From contig NZ_CP088022.1 in assembly GCF_013373795.3 (NCBI RefSeq), forward strand, positions 7,192,001 through 7,256,000: a DNA stretch of 64,000 nt, read 5' to 3'. The notes below the pieces were generated by a model. The model ran no database searches, was not told where the DNA came from, and was given only the letters and a program-made list of their open reading frames with translations. The DNA comes from Bradyrhizobium quebecense (GTDB lineage Bacteria; Pseudomonadota; Alphaproteobacteria; Rhizobiales; Xanthobacteraceae). The translations under genes were made by a program, and so were the position numbers. Shown piece by piece: positions 49,388-58,877 of this stretch. Numbering within the stretch: position 1 is the stretch's first letter; each line of letters opens with the position of its first letter.

Positions 49388-50569
49388 ATGCCTGCTGCAG
49401 TCCTTGCCTTGACCGCCGGTGCCTTCGGCATCGGCACCACCGAATTCCTCATCATGGGGCTGTTGCTGCAGGTCGCCGCCGACATGCACGTGTCGGTCTC
49501 CGCGGCGGGGCTGTTGATTTCCGGCTACGCGCTCGGCGTGTTCGTCGGCGCGCCGATCCTGACGCTGGCCACGCGGCGGATGCCGCGCAAGGCGGTGCTG
49601 CTGGCGCTGATGGCGATCTTCACGCTCGGCAACGCGGCCTGCGCGCTGGCGCCGAACTACGAACTGCTGATGGCGGCGCGCATTCTCACGTCACTGGCGC
49701 ACGGCACCTTCTTCGGCGTCGGTTCGGTGGTCGCGACAAGCCTTGTGCCCGAGGACAAGCGCGCGTCGGCGATCGCCACGATGTTCATCGGGCTGACGGT
49801 CGCGACTTTGCTCGGCGTTCCCTTCGGCGCCTGGTTCGGCCTGATGCTCGGCTGGCGTGCGGCGTTCTGGGCGGTGGCCGTGATCGGCGTGATCGCTTTC
49901 GTCGTGTTGGCCGTGCTGGTCCCCGGTCATGTCGGAGCCAAGGACAAGCCGGCGCCGCTGCGCGACGAGCTCGCTGTGCTCGGCCGCCCGCAGGTCCTGC
50001 TCGGGCTTGCCATGACGGTGTTCGGCTTCGGCGGCCTATTCGCGGTCTTCACCTATGTGCAGCCGATCCTGACGCGCCTCACCGGATTTTCCGACGCCGC
50101 GGTGTCGCCGATCCTCTTGGTGTTCGGTGCCGGCCTTGCGATCGGCAATGTCGCGGGCGGACGCCTCGCGGACAAGGGAGTTGCGCGAGCGTTGCTGGTG
50201 TCACTCGGTGGCCTTGCCGCCGTGCTCGTCGCGCTGGCGGCGGTGGTCTCGATCAAGGCATTGGCGGTCGCCCTGTTGTTCGTGCTCGGCATCGCCGCGT
50301 TCGCGACCGTCGCGCCGCTGCAGCTTCGTGTGCTCGAAGCTGCCGGCGTGGAAGGGCGGACGCTGGCTTCCAGCCTGAACATCGCGGCCTTCAATCTCGG
50401 CAACGCGCTCGGCGCCTGGGCCGGCGGCGTCACCATCGATCGCGGTCTTGGTCTCGGCGCGCTGCCGCTGGTCGCTGCCGTCATCACAGCGATCGGGCTG
50501 CTGCTCGCACTGTGGAGCCTGCGCCTCGACCGGCCGGTCGTCCTCGCCACGCAATGCCCGGCCGAATGA
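49388..50569 (+). CDS. MFS transporter, DHA1/AraJ-like
   Basis: The 393-residue product has twelve predicted helices. GAFGIGTTEFLIMGLLLQVA is the marker of the AraJ/arabinose-efflux and chloramphenicol-exporter group, and SGYALGVFVGAPILTLATRR carries motif A. HGTFFGVGSVVATSLVPEDK is also conserved. The start at 49388 (MPAAVLAL) fits the family; the upstream frame does not. The substrate is unknown. It shares a control region with the LysR gene and precedes the aldo-keto reductase by 22 bases. Confidence 0.9.
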   Translation: MPAAVLALTAGAFGIGTTEFLIMGLLLQVAADMHVSVSAAGLLISGYALGVFVGAPILTLATRRMPRKAVLLALMAIFTLGNAACALAPNYELLMAARILTSLAHGTFFGVGSVVATSLVPEDKRASAIATMFIGLTVATLLGVPFGAWFGLMLGWRAAFWAVAVIGVIAFVVLAVLVPGHVGAKDKPAPLRDELAVLGRPQVLLGLAMTVFGFGGLFAVFTYVQPILTRLTGFSDAAVSPILLVFGAGLAIGNVAGGRLADKGVARALLVSLGGLAAVLVALAAVVSIKALAVALLFVLGIAAFATVAPLQLRVLEAAGVEGRTLASSLNIAAFNLGNALGAWAGGVTIDRGLGLGALPLVAAVITAIGLLLALWSLRLDRPVVLATQCPAE

Positions 50570-50591
50570 ATCGGATCAAGGGAGTATGCCC

Positions 50592-51626
50592 ATGGAATAT
50601 CGCAATCTCGGTGCGTCCGGCCTGAAGGTCCCGGTGCTCAGCTTCGGCACCGGCACCTTCGGCGGCCAGGGACCTTTGTTCTCGGCCTGGGGCCGCAGCG
50701 GCGTCGACGAAGCGCGGCGGCTGATCGACATCTGCCTCGAGGCCGGCGTCAATTTGTTCGACACCGCCGATGTCTATTCGAACGGCGCATCGGAGGAGAT
50801 CCTCGGCGCCGCGCTCAAGGGCCGCCGCGACAAGGTCTTGATCTCGACCAAGACCGGCCTGCCGATGGGCGACGGCCCGCTCGACGCCGGCACGTCGCGA
50901 TACCGCCTCGTCGCTTCGGTCGACGCAGCGCTGAAGCGGCTCAACACCGACTACATCGACCTCCTGCAGCTTCATGCCTTCGACGCCTTCACGCCGATCG
51001 ACGAGGTGCTGTCGACGCTCGATGCGCTCGTGCGTGCCGGCAAGCTGCGCTATATCGGCGCCTCGAATTTCTCCGGCTGGCACCTGATGAAATCGCTCGG
51101 CATCGCCGGGCGGCACGGCTGGCCGCGCTACGTGGCGCACCAGGTCTATTATTCGCTGGTCGGCCGCGACTATGAATCCGAGCTGATGCCGCTCGCGCTC
51201 GACCAGGGCGTCGGCGCGCTGGTCTGGAGTCCGCTCGGCTGGGGCCGGCTCACCGGCAAGGTCAGGCGCGGGCAACCATTGCCGAAAAACAGCCGCCTGC
51301 ATGAGACCGCGCAGTTCGGGCCGCCGGTCGACGACGAGAAGCTTTACGCGATCGTCGACGCGCTGGACGTCGTCGCCACAGAGACCGGCCGTAGCGTGCC
51401 GCAGGTCGCGATTGCCTGGCTGCTGGCGCGGCCGAGTGTCTCGTCCGTGATCATCGGCGCGCGCGATGAGGCGCAGCTTCGCGACAACCTCGGCGCAGTC
51501 GGATGGTCGCTCTCGGCGGACCAGATCGCGCGTCTCGACCGAGCGAGCGCAGTGATGCCGGCCTATCCGTACTACCCCTACCGTATTCAAGAAGGCTTCG
51601 CGCGGCTGAACCCGCCGCCGGTGTGA
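50592..51626 (+). CDS. Aldo/keto reductase
   Basis: The 344-residue NADPH-dependent oxidoreductase has the catalytic tetrad visible: Asp and Tyr in FDTADVYSNG, Lys in LISTKTGL and His in LLQLHAFDAF. NFSGWHLMKS and SSVIIGARDEAQLRDNL form the cofactor end. The ATG at 50592 has AAGGGAG at a good distance; one six bases upstream is too close. It is probably in one transcript with the MFS gene. The substrate is unknown. Confidence 0.92.
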   Translation: MEYRNLGASGLKVPVLSFGTGTFGGQGPLFSAWGRSGVDEARRLIDICLEAGVNLFDTADVYSNGASEEILGAALKGRRDKVLISTKTGLPMGDGPLDAGTSRYRLVASVDAALKRLNTDYIDLLQLHAFDAFTPIDEVLSTLDALVRAGKLRYIGASNFSGWHLMKSLGIAGRHGWPRYVAHQVYYSLVGRDYESELMPLALDQGVGALVWSPLGWGRLTGKVRRGQPLPKNSRLHETAQFGPPVDDEKLYAIVDALDVVATETGRSVPQVAIAWLLARPSVSSVIIGARDEAQLRDNLGAVGWSLSADQIARLDRASAVMPAYPYYPYRIQEGFARLNPPPV

Positions 51627-51656
51627 GCCGGCCGCGGGCCCGCGGGCGTCATGGTC

Positions 51657-52559
51657 TCACGCTTGCGCGGAATGTTTGCAGACCTGCCGGCGATATTCCG
51701 CCGGCGTGACGTTCATGTGCTGCCGGAACACGCGATTGAGGTGGCTTTGATCGGCAAAGCCGCTCAGCAGCGCGATCTCCTTCAGCGCAACGCGGTCCTT
51801 GCGCAGATGCTGGCACGCGTGCTCCACCTTGCGCCGCAGGACATAGGCATGCGGCCGCGTGCCGTAATGCACGCGGAACTTGCGGGCGAACTGGATCGGC
51901 GTGCAATTGCAGATATTCGCGAGCTCTTCCAGCGTGATGTTCCGGAAGATGTTCTGCTCGATATAGTCCTCGATCAAGCGAGCATGCGCCGGGCGAAAGC
52001 GTCCTTGCGCGCACGGCATCTTGAATTCGATCGCCGCATACTTCCGCAGGATGTGCACGCTCGCCTGCAGCGCCAGTGCGTCATAGCAGAGGCGTCCGCC
52101 CGGACCGCCTGCGGCAACCTCCTGAACCATCTGGTCGTTGATCCAGGTCAGCATCGGGTCTTCGGCCTTGAGCAGGTCGTGAAGCTCGATCGCCTCGGCG
52201 TCGCGGTCGAAGGCATCGCTCGCGGTCTTCATCATGAGCGCTGGAGCGATATAGAAATGGGTGACTTCGATGTCGTTCTTCCAGTGCCAGCTTGATGGCT
52301 CGGCACGGGTCAGCAATGACGTGACGCCGCGACCGACGTGATCCTGCTTCCACGCGCCGGTGACGCGGCGGTTCATCGACGTCACGCCGTCGCGATAGAG
52401 CACGAGCAGGAAGTTTTCCGACGGGGGAACCCAGATATCCGATGGCTCATAGCGGAAAATCCGCAGCCGGAAGTCGCTCCTCCCGACTGAGGCGCTGTCC
52501 AGCTTCAGCTCACCGGGCGCATAGCGCGGCAGCTCCTCGACCGTGATCAATTGGCCCAT
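51657..52559 (-). CDS. AraC-family transcriptional regulator
   Basis: The 300-residue product has an N-terminal AraC-binding-like domain (about 20-180) and a C-terminal double HTH (about 195-295). The latter includes NITLEELANICNCTPIQFAR, FRVHYGTRPHAYVLRRKVEH and GFADQSHLNRVFRQHMNVTP. The start at 52559 follows GGAGGAGG; the long upstream frame is not family-like. It is divergent from the monooxygenase-esterase pair and probably activates it. Confidence 0.9.
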   Translation of the reverse strand: MGQLITVEELPRYAPGELKLDSASVGRSDFRLRIFRYEPSDIWVPPSENFLLVLYRDGVTSMNRRVTGAWKQDHVGRGVTSLLTRAEPSSWHWKNDIEVTHFYIAPALMMKTASDAFDRDAEAIELHDLLKAEDPMLTWINDQMVQEVAAGGPGGRLCYDALALQASVHILRKYAAIEFKMPCAQGRFRPAHARLIEDYIEQNIFRNITLEELANICNCTPIQFARKFRVHYGTRPHAYVLRRKVEHACQHLRKDRVALKEIALLSGFADQSHLNRVFRQHMNVTPAEYRRQVCKHSAQA

Positions 52560-52857
52560 CCCGCGAGCCTCCTCCGTGGAATCCGTGGCGCGGTTGAGCG
52601 CTTCTTCTTGGCTGGACGTCTGAGCGCAGGATAGGCCGCTTTCGCGGTTTGCCAAGCCGACCAACGGCCGATGGCTCGATTGAACGGCCGCGTTCCAGAG
52701 ATTGTCGGTTTCATCCAAGCCGCTCGGTCGCACGATCCGTAGCCTGCTCTGCGTCTCGGCGACAACGCCAGTGGCCGAGACCCAATTGATGCAACGCACC
52801 ATCACCCGGCGACACGCGGGTATGAGCGCGTGCGAAGCAAGACAACAGGAGGAAACG

Positions 52858-54498
52858 ATGGCCGAGACCGTCACAAGGTCGAATGGAAGCAATGGTGCGC
52901 GTGCAACGACCAAGCTCGACGCCGTGGTCGTCGGCGCCGGCGTCGCCGGTCTCTATCAATTGTTCCGTCTGCGCGAGCAGGGGCTGAGCGTGAAGGCGAT
53001 CGATGCCGGTTCAAGCGTCGGCGGCACCTGGTACTGGAACCGCTATCCCGGCGCACGCTTCGATTCCGAAGGCCACACCTACCAGTACCTGTTCTCCGAA
53101 GAACTCTACAAAGGCTGGAGCTGGAGCGAGCGGTTCCCGGGCCAGCCGGAGATCGAGCGTTGGCTGAACTACGTCGCCGACCGCCTCGACCTCAGGAAGG
53201 ACATCCAGTTCGGCACCACCGTGAAGAGCGCGCACTTCAACGAGGCGACGCAACGCTGGCTGGTGACGACGGACCAGGGTGATGTGATCGACGCGCAATT
53301 CCTGGTCACCTGCTGCGGCATGCTGTCGGCGCCGCATGTGTCCTTCCCCGGACAGGAGACCTTCAAGGGCGAGTTGTTCCACACGGCGCGCTGGCCCAAG
53401 GGACCGATCGAACTCGCCGGTAAACGTGTCGGCGTGGTCGGCAACGGCGCGACCGGAATCCAGGTGATCCAGTCGATTGCCGGCGAGGTCGGTCATCTCA
53501 AGGTCTTCATCCGCACCCCGCAATACATCATTCCGATGAAGAACCCGAAATGGGACGCGGCGGACGCCGAGGCCTACAAGTCGAAGTTCAAGTTCCTTAC
53601 CGAACGGCTGCCGAAGACGTTCACCGGATTCGAGTTCGACTTCGAGCACGTCTGGGCTGACCTGACGCCGCAGCAGCGCCGCCAGGTGATCGAGGACTGC
53701 TGGAATGACGGATCGCTCAAACTGTGGGTTTCGTCCTTCGCCGAATTGTTCTTCGACGAAGCCATCAACGCCGAGATCACCGAGTTCGTGCGCGAAAAGA
53801 TGCGTGAGCGGATCAAGGACCCCAAGCTGTGCGAGCAGCTGATTCCGTCCGACTACGGTTTCGGCACGCACCGGGTGCCGCTGGAGAGCAATTTCCTCGA
53901 GGCCTTCCACCGGCCCAATGTCGAGATCGTCAGCGTCAAGAACAATCCGATCGCCCGCATCACGCCGGAGGGCATCCAGACCGCCGACGGCACGGTGCAC
54001 GCGTTCGACGTCATCATCCTGGCCACCGGCTTCGACGCCGGAACGGGGGCGTTGACGCGCATCGACATCCGCGGTCGCGAGGGTCGATCGCTGAAGGATG
54101 ATTGGGGCAGGGACATCCGCACCACGATGGGCCTGCAGGTCCACGGCTATCCGAACCTGTTCACGACCGCGGTACCGCTCGCGCCCTCGGCCGCGCTGTG
54201 CAACATGACCACCTGCCTGCAGCAGCAGGTCGAGTGGATCGCCGACTGCATCAAATATCTGCGCGGCAAGAACCTCAACGTCATCGAGCCGACCAGGGAT
54301 GCCGAGGATCAGTGGGTCGCGCACCACGACGAGACCGCCAACGCAACGCTGATCGCCAAGACCAACTCCTGGTACCTCGGCTCGAATGTCGAGGGCAAGC
54401 CGCGCCGGGTGCTGTCCTATTGCGGCGGCGTCGGCACCTACCGCCAGAAATGCGACGAGGTCGCCGCGAGCGGCTATCAGGGCTTTGCCGTGCAGTAG
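52858..54498 (+). CDS. Flavin-containing Baeyer-Villiger monooxygenase
   Basis: The enzyme inserts one oxygen atom next to a ketone to give an ester or lactone, using FAD and NADPH. The 546-residue product has the FAD motif VVVGAGVAGLYQLFRLREQG, the GGTWYWNRYPGARFDSEG segment of type I BVMOs and the fingerprint FKGELFHTARWP. The NADPH motif is VGVVGNGATGIQVIQSI, and the late ATGFDAG element is present. This corresponds to the cyclohexanone/steroid monooxygenase group. AGGAGGAAACG precedes the ATG. The ketone substrate is unknown. The serine hydrolase downstream would cut the ester product. Confidence 0.93.
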   Translation: MAETVTRSNGSNGARATTKLDAVVVGAGVAGLYQLFRLREQGLSVKAIDAGSSVGGTWYWNRYPGARFDSEGHTYQYLFSEELYKGWSWSERFPGQPEIERWLNYVADRLDLRKDIQFGTTVKSAHFNEATQRWLVTTDQGDVIDAQFLVTCCGMLSAPHVSFPGQETFKGELFHTARWPKGPIELAGKRVGVVGNGATGIQVIQSIAGEVGHLKVFIRTPQYIIPMKNPKWDAADAEAYKSKFKFLTERLPKTFTGFEFDFEHVWADLTPQQRRQVIEDCWNDGSLKLWVSSFAELFFDEAINAEITEFVREKMRERIKDPKLCEQLIPSDYGFGTHRVPLESNFLEAFHRPNVEIVSVKNNPIARITPEGIQTADGTVHAFDVIILATGFDAGTGALTRIDIRGREGRSLKDDWGRDIRTTMGLQVHGYPNLFTTAVPLAPSAALCNMTTCLQQQVEWIADCIKYLRGKNLNVIEPTRDAEDQWVAHHDETANATLIAKTNSWYLGSNVEGKPRRVLSYCGGVGTYRQKCDEVAASGYQGFAVQ

Positions 54499-54586
54499 CT
54501 CCGATCGTGACGTGGCGCCGCGGTCTTCGTGAACCGGCAGCGCCGCTTGCGATCGACGACATCACAATCATTATGGGAGAAAGACA

Positions 54587-55780
54587 ATGAGCACGAATTT
54601 CGGTGCGACGGCAGATGCGATTCTCGACGGCGTGGTGACCTCGAACCCGCGCGTTCCCGGCGTCGTTGCGATGGTGACCGACCGCCATCGCAACATCTAC
54701 GAAGGCGCCGCCGGCAAGCGCCGCCTCGACCAGGCCGCGGACATGACGACCGACAGCGTGTTCGCCATCTTCTCGACCACCAAGGCGATCACCGGGACGG
54801 CCGTCCTGCAACTCGTCGAGGAAGGCAAGCTCGATCTCGACGCGCCGGCCAAGACCTACGCACCCGACCTCGGCAAGCTCCAGGTCATCGAGGGTTTCGA
54901 CGACAAAGGCGAACCACGGCTGCGCGCACCGAAGCGCGACATCACCACGCGTATGCTGATGGTTCACAGCGCAGGCCTGGGCTACGACTTCATCAATCAC
55001 ACCTACAATCGCCTCGCGCAGGAGAAGGGGCAGCCCAGCGTGATCACGGCGTCCAAGGCTTCGTTGATGACGCCGCTGCTGTTCGATCCCGGCGAGCGAT
55101 GGGAATACGGCACCAACCTGGATTGGTGCGGCCAGATCGTCGAGTCGATCGCCGGCCGCCGGCTCGGCGAGGTCTTCAAGACACGGATCTTCGAGCCGCT
55201 CGGAATCCAGGACACGGCATTTGAACTCACCGACGCGATGCGCCGCCGGCTCGCCGGCATTCACGCCCGCAACGCCGACGGCTCGCTCACGCCGATGGAT
55301 TTCGAGCTGCCGGCCAATCCGGAGATCCATATGGGCGGCCACGGGCTCTATGGCACCATCGGCGACTATATGCGCTTCATCCGGATGTGGCTGAACGACG
55401 GCGCCGGCGAGCATGGCCGGGTCCTGAAGGCCGAAACTGTGCGGATGGCGGAGAAGAACCATCTCGGCAATAACAAGGTCACCGCCATCACCGGCGTGAT
55501 TACCTCGCTCGCCAACGACGCCGAGTTCTTCCCCGGCCAGTCGAAATCATGGGCGCTCAGCTTCATGATCAATGACGAGCAGGCTCCGACCGGCCGTCCC
55601 GCCGGCGCGCTCGGCTGGGCCGGCCTCGCCAACCTGTTCTACTGGATCGATCGCCAGAATGGTTTCGGCGGATTCTGGGCGACGCAGATCCTGCCGTTTG
55701 GTGATCCTACATCCTTCATCGGCTACATCAATTTCGAGACCGCATTCTACGAGGCCCTGAAACTGTGCAAGGCGGGCTAG
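54587..55780 (+). CDS. Serine hydrolase, class C beta-lactamase/esterase fold
   Basis: The 397-residue product belongs to the beta-lactamase-related esterase family (EstB/LovD-like). The S-x-x-K nucleophile motif is FSTTKAI (about residue 65), with HSAGLGYDF and [20 protein letters not shown] further on. No signal peptide is visible, so it is probably cytoplasmic and acts on esters rather than beta-lactams. GGGAGAAAG precedes the ATG. It is 88 bases after the BVMO gene, and the pair makes chemical sense for ketone breakdown. Confidence 0.88.
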   Translation: MSTNFGATADAILDGVVTSNPRVPGVVAMVTDRHRNIYEGAAGKRRLDQAADMTTDSVFAIFSTTKAITGTAVLQLVEEGKLDLDAPAKTYAPDLGKLQVIEGFDDKGEPRLRAPKRDITTRMLMVHSAGLGYDFINHTYNRLAQEKGQPSVITASKASLMTPLLFDPGERWEYGTNLDWCGQIVESIAGRRLGEVFKTRIFEPLGIQDTAFELTDAMRRRLAGIHARNADGSLTPMDFELPANPEIHMGGHGLYGTIGDYMRFIRMWLNDGAGEHGRVLKAETVRMAEKNHLGNNKVTAITGVITSLANDAEFFPGQSKSWALSFMINDEQAPTGRPAGALGWAGLANLFYWIDRQNGFGGFWATQILPFGDPTSFIGYINFETAFYEALKLCKAG

Positions 55781-55784
55781 AACA

Positions 55785-55880
55785 GTTTTGAACGGCCCGG
55801 ACGCAGTTTCGCGTAAAGAAAACGCGCCAAAGCAAGAAACGAGAGCGCCGTTCCGATTCCATCGGAACGGCTCTGGTCGC
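55785..55880. repeat. Intergenic palindromic element with terminator-like hairpin
   Basis: A hairpin (CCGTTCCGAT with ATCGGAACGG, plus AGAGC/CTCT extension across a three-base loop) lies at about 55842-55874. It is preceded by AAAACGCGCCAAA-type sequence like that at 18495. It separates two convergent genes and probably stops transcription in both directions. Confidence 0.6.
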
Positions 55881-55906
55881 GGCGTGCCGCGACCACCTCT
55901 GCTCGA

Positions 55907-57283
55907 TCAGCACGCCGGCTGAGCCGTCGGGAACACCATGCGCATGCAGGCGCCGCCGGACGGTGCCTGATCGACCTCGATCCGGCCGCTGTGCAGACGC
56001 ATGATGCTCTGCACCAGATCGAGGCCGAGGCCGGCGCCGCGTCCGCCGGGATGCAGCCGGCGGAACGGCTCGAAGATCTGCTCGCGCTCGTCGGGCGGAA
56101 TGCCGTCGCCGTCGTCGCAGACCTCGATGCAACCGGCTGTCGTCACCCGAACCAGGATCGTGCCGCGCCGCTGTCCGTGGTCGACGGCGTTCTGCACGAG
56201 ATTGGTGAGGGCCCGTTCGAGTGAGGTCTGGTCGCCGCTCACCATGACCGTCTCGACGTCGTGCTCAAACGACATTTCATATCCCGCCGCGAAGGCGAGC
56301 GGCGCGAGGTCGAGGACGACCTGCCGCGCGATGCGGACGAGATTGACGGGCCCGAACGTGTCGGCGCGCTGATCGAGCCGTTGCAGGTCCAGCAGTTGGC
56401 CCGCCATGACGCTGAGGCGTGTCGCGTCCTCGAGCAGATGGGTCTTCTCCGGTCCGGCCTCCAGCGAAGCGACCCGTGTCGAGAGAATCGCGATCGGCGT
56501 GCGCAGCTCGTGCGCGGCATCGGCAAGGAAGCGGCGGTGGCGTTCGTAACCCTTGTCGAGGCGGTCGAGTGCGGCATTGATGGCCTTGACCAGCGGGGCA
56601 ATCTCGATCGGCACCTCGTCGAGCGGCAACTGCGCGCCGCGCTGGTCGATGTCGATACGCTCGGCTTGCGCCGCGACCTGTGCGAGGCCCTTCATGGCCC
56701 GGCGCACCACGAATGGAGTCGCGACCAGCGTCGCCAGCGTCATCAACACGACGATCGGCAGGATCATGTTGAGGAATAGCAGCGGTGTGCTCTCCAGCGC
56801 GCGCCACATCGAGAGCTGGCCGTAAGTGCCGGTCAGGATCTGGATCTGTCCTGCCGAGGTATCGACCCATTTGACGAGACCCGCGGGCCGCGTGGCTTCC
56901 GCTGCATTCCATTTGAGCCGCGCCTCGCTCACATGATCGAGCGCTGAGGCGATCGGCGCGAATTGTGCGGGCACCGTGCCTTCGGCCAACTGGTGTCCCT
57001 CGGCGTCGCGGATGACGAACCAGAGATCGGCGTGCTCGGCGCGCAAGGCGGCCAGTTCCGGCGTCTGGCGCAGCGTCAGTCCGCCCGCTTCATCGCGGGC
57101 GACGGTGTCGCGCAGCGTATCGAGCGTGCTGCCTTCGTACTCGCCGATCAGCAGTCCCGCCCGCAGCAGCCCGATCGCGGCGGCTCCGATCAGCAGAATC
57201 AGGAGGGTCAGCGTGACGGCCTGCAGGCCCGCGAGCCGCCCGATCAGGCGCCAGGTGAGGGATCGCGGTCGCAGCACGCTCAC
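55907..57283 (-). CDS. Two-component sensor histidine kinase (EnvZ/QseC-like)
   Basis: The 458-residue product has two transmembrane helices (about 20-45 and 168-192) flanking a periplasmic sensor of about 120 residues. A HAMP linker, the H box FLADAAHELRTPIAILS (His258), N box NLVQNAVDHG, D box CDDGDGIPPDE and G box GRGAGLGLDLVQS follow. The signal is unknown. Its start overlaps the regulator stop by four bases, so the two are co-translated. Confidence 0.93.
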   Translation of the reverse strand: MSVLRPRSLTWRLIGRLAGLQAVTLTLLILLIGAAAIGLLRAGLLIGEYEGSTLDTLRDTVARDEAGGLTLRQTPELAALRAEHADLWFVIRDAEGHQLAEGTVPAQFAPIASALDHVSEARLKWNAAEATRPAGLVKWVDTSAGQIQILTGTYGQLSMWRALESTPLLFLNMILPIVVLMTLATLVATPFVVRRAMKGLAQVAAQAERIDIDQRGAQLPLDEVPIEIAPLVKAINAALDRLDKGYERHRRFLADAAHELRTPIAILSTRVASLEAGPEKTHLLEDATRLSVMAGQLLDLQRLDQRADTFGPVNLVRIARQVVLDLAPLAFAAGYEMSFEHDVETVMVSGDQTSLERALTNLVQNAVDHGQRRGTILVRVTTAGCIEVCDDGDGIPPDEREQIFEPFRRLHPGGRGAGLGLDLVQSIMRLHSGRIEVDQAPSGGACMRMVFPTAQPAC

Positions 57284-57954
57284 GGTGTTTCCCGCAACAC
57301 GTAGCCGAGGCCACGAACGCCGTTGATGGTGACGCCGGCGTCGGCCTCGGTGAGCCTGCGGCGCAAACGCGACACATGACTGTCGAGCGCATTGGGCTGC
57401 ACCTCGTCGTCGAGGCCGTAGACCGCCTCCATCAGCGCGGAGCGCTGCACCATGCGTCCCATCCGATGCAGCAGCGTCTCGAGCACCAGCCGCTCGCGAC
57501 GCGGCATCTCCAGCGGGCGTCCGTCGACGCTGGCCTCGCGATGGGTGAAGTCGAACGACAGGCGGCCGATCCGCGCGGCATGCTCCTGCACGCTCGCGGG
57601 CCGGCGCAACAGCGCGCGCAACCGTGCCAGCAACTCCTCGAATGCAAACGGCTTGCCGAGATAATCGTCGGCGCCGCTGTCGAGACCCGAGACCCGGTCC
57701 GCGAGCTCGCCGCGGGCGGTCAGCACCAGCACCGGCACGGTGTTGCCGCTCGCGCGCAGTTTCGGAATCAGCGACAGCCCGTCGCCGTCAGGCAACTGGC
57801 GATCCAGCACGATCGCGTCGTAACTTCCCGCTGCGGCAATCGCCTCGGCTTCCAAAAGATCCGGCGCGTGATCGACCAGCATGTCGTGGCGCGCGAGTGC
57901 CGCACGCAGCGCCGCGACCATGTCCGGCTGATCCTCCACCAACAGCACGCGCAT
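57280..57954 (-). CDS. OmpR-family response regulator
   Basis: The 224-residue product has a receiver domain with phospho-acceptor Asp51 (YDAIVLDRQLPDGDG), acidic pocket VEDQPD and switch residues LTAR and GKPFAFEELLARLRALL. A C-terminal winged helix (about 130-222, PRRERLVLETLLHRMGRMVQ, then DSHVSRLRRRLT) follows. The regulator comes first in the operon with the kinase. Targets are unknown. Confidence 0.94.
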   Translation of the reverse strand: MRVLLVEDQPDMVAALRAALARHDMLVDHAPDLLEAEAIAAAGSYDAIVLDRQLPDGDGLSLIPKLRASGNTVPVLVLTARGELADRVSGLDSGADDYLGKPFAFEELLARLRALLRRPASVQEHAARIGRLSFDFTHREASVDGRPLEMPRRERLVLETLLHRMGRMVQRSALMEAVYGLDDEVQPNALDSHVSRLRRRLTEADAGVTINGVRGLGYVLRETP

Positions 57955-58288
57955 TCGTCGTCCTTATCCCTGCATCGGTTCGTCATTCGATCCGCCGGCT
58001 TTATGCCCGATTCATTGCGGCAACCTTGCGGTTTTCTCCGCGCGAATGCGTCGCGGGCCAAAATTTCGCACGCGCGCGCATTCGCGACAGGCTAGCGCAA
58101 CCTTCGCATGAGACAGAGACGTGCATCGGGACGGTCGAATCGTCTCGACACCGACTGACACTGCTCAACCGGCGGGAGCGTGCCACACATGATGGTGGGC
58201 ACCCGCAATGCGAAAGACACGCGAATGGCCTTGTTAATGAATCCGTGGCGCGAGACCGATTGCGCGCTTATCGTGCGGGAGCTCCAGC
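57955..58288. other. Divergent intergenic region before the lipid operon
   Basis: I find no gene in these 334 bases. They hold the promoters of the two-component pair and of the plus-strand operon. I looked for a tandem CTGTCAT-type Pho box and saw none that is convincing. Confidence 0.45.
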
Positions 58289-58867
58289 ATGTCGGCCGCT
58301 GACATCCTGCCGTTCGTCCGTGCCTGGGTACGTAATCCGTTACGTGTCGCCGCGGTCGCGCCGTCCGGGCCTGCTGTCTCGTCGCTCATGGCGCGGGAGA
58401 TCACCGCGGACACCGGCCCCGTGCTCGAGATTGGCCCCGGCACGGGCGTCTTCACCCGCGCGTTGCTGAAGCGCGGCGTCAGGCAGCAGGATCTGACACT
58501 GGTGGAGTACGGCTCCGAGTTCATCCCGCTGCTGCAGCGGCGCTTCCCGGGCGCGCGGGTGCTCTGGATGGACGCGGCTTGGCTGCGGAGGGAAAGGCTG
58601 TTCGACGGGGCGCCGGTCGGTGCGGTCGTGAGCGGCCTCGGGCTTCTCATGATGCCGCCGGAGAAAGTCATAACCATCCTCCACGGCGCCTTCGGCTATC
58701 TCCGCGCCGGAGTGGCGTTCTACCAGATCACCTATGGTCCGCGTTGCCCTGTCGCAGACGCGATCCTGGATCGCCTCGATCTGCAGGCGAACTGCATCGG
58801 GCAGACGTTCCTCAACCTGCCTCCGGCATCCGTGTACCGGATCAGCCGCCGCCACTCCCACGCTTGA
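58289..58867 (+). CDS. PmtA-like phospholipid N-methyltransferase
   Basis: The 192-residue SAM-dependent methyltransferase has LEIGPGTGVFTRALLKRG as motif I, TLVEYGSEFIPLLQRRFPGA as the motif II region and VSGLGLLMMPPEKV. The opening (FVRAWVRNPLRVAAVAPSGP) is that of the short PmtA group, which methylates phosphatidylethanolamine towards phosphatidylcholine; some relatives have other or unknown substrates. GGGAGCT precedes the ATG. It leads a four-gene operon with 10-base or shorter junctions. Confidence 0.78.
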   Translation: MSAADILPFVRAWVRNPLRVAAVAPSGPAVSSLMAREITADTGPVLEIGPGTGVFTRALLKRGVRQQDLTLVEYGSEFIPLLQRRFPGARVLWMDAAWLRRERLFDGAPVGAVVSGLGLLMMPPEKVITILHGAFGYLRAGVAFYQITYGPRCPVADAILDRLDLQANCIGQTFLNLPPASVYRISRRHSHA

Positions 58868-58877
58868 TCGAGGCGCT

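Noticed and set aside
54587..55780. Serine hydrolase as a true beta-lactamase resistance gene
   Set aside because: No signal peptide, esterase-type surroundings and an adjacent BVMO make an esterase role much more likely.
57955..58288. Pho box upstream of the lipid operon
   Set aside because: No tandem CTGTCAT-type repeats with correct spacing; isolated partial matches such as CTGACAC are too weak.
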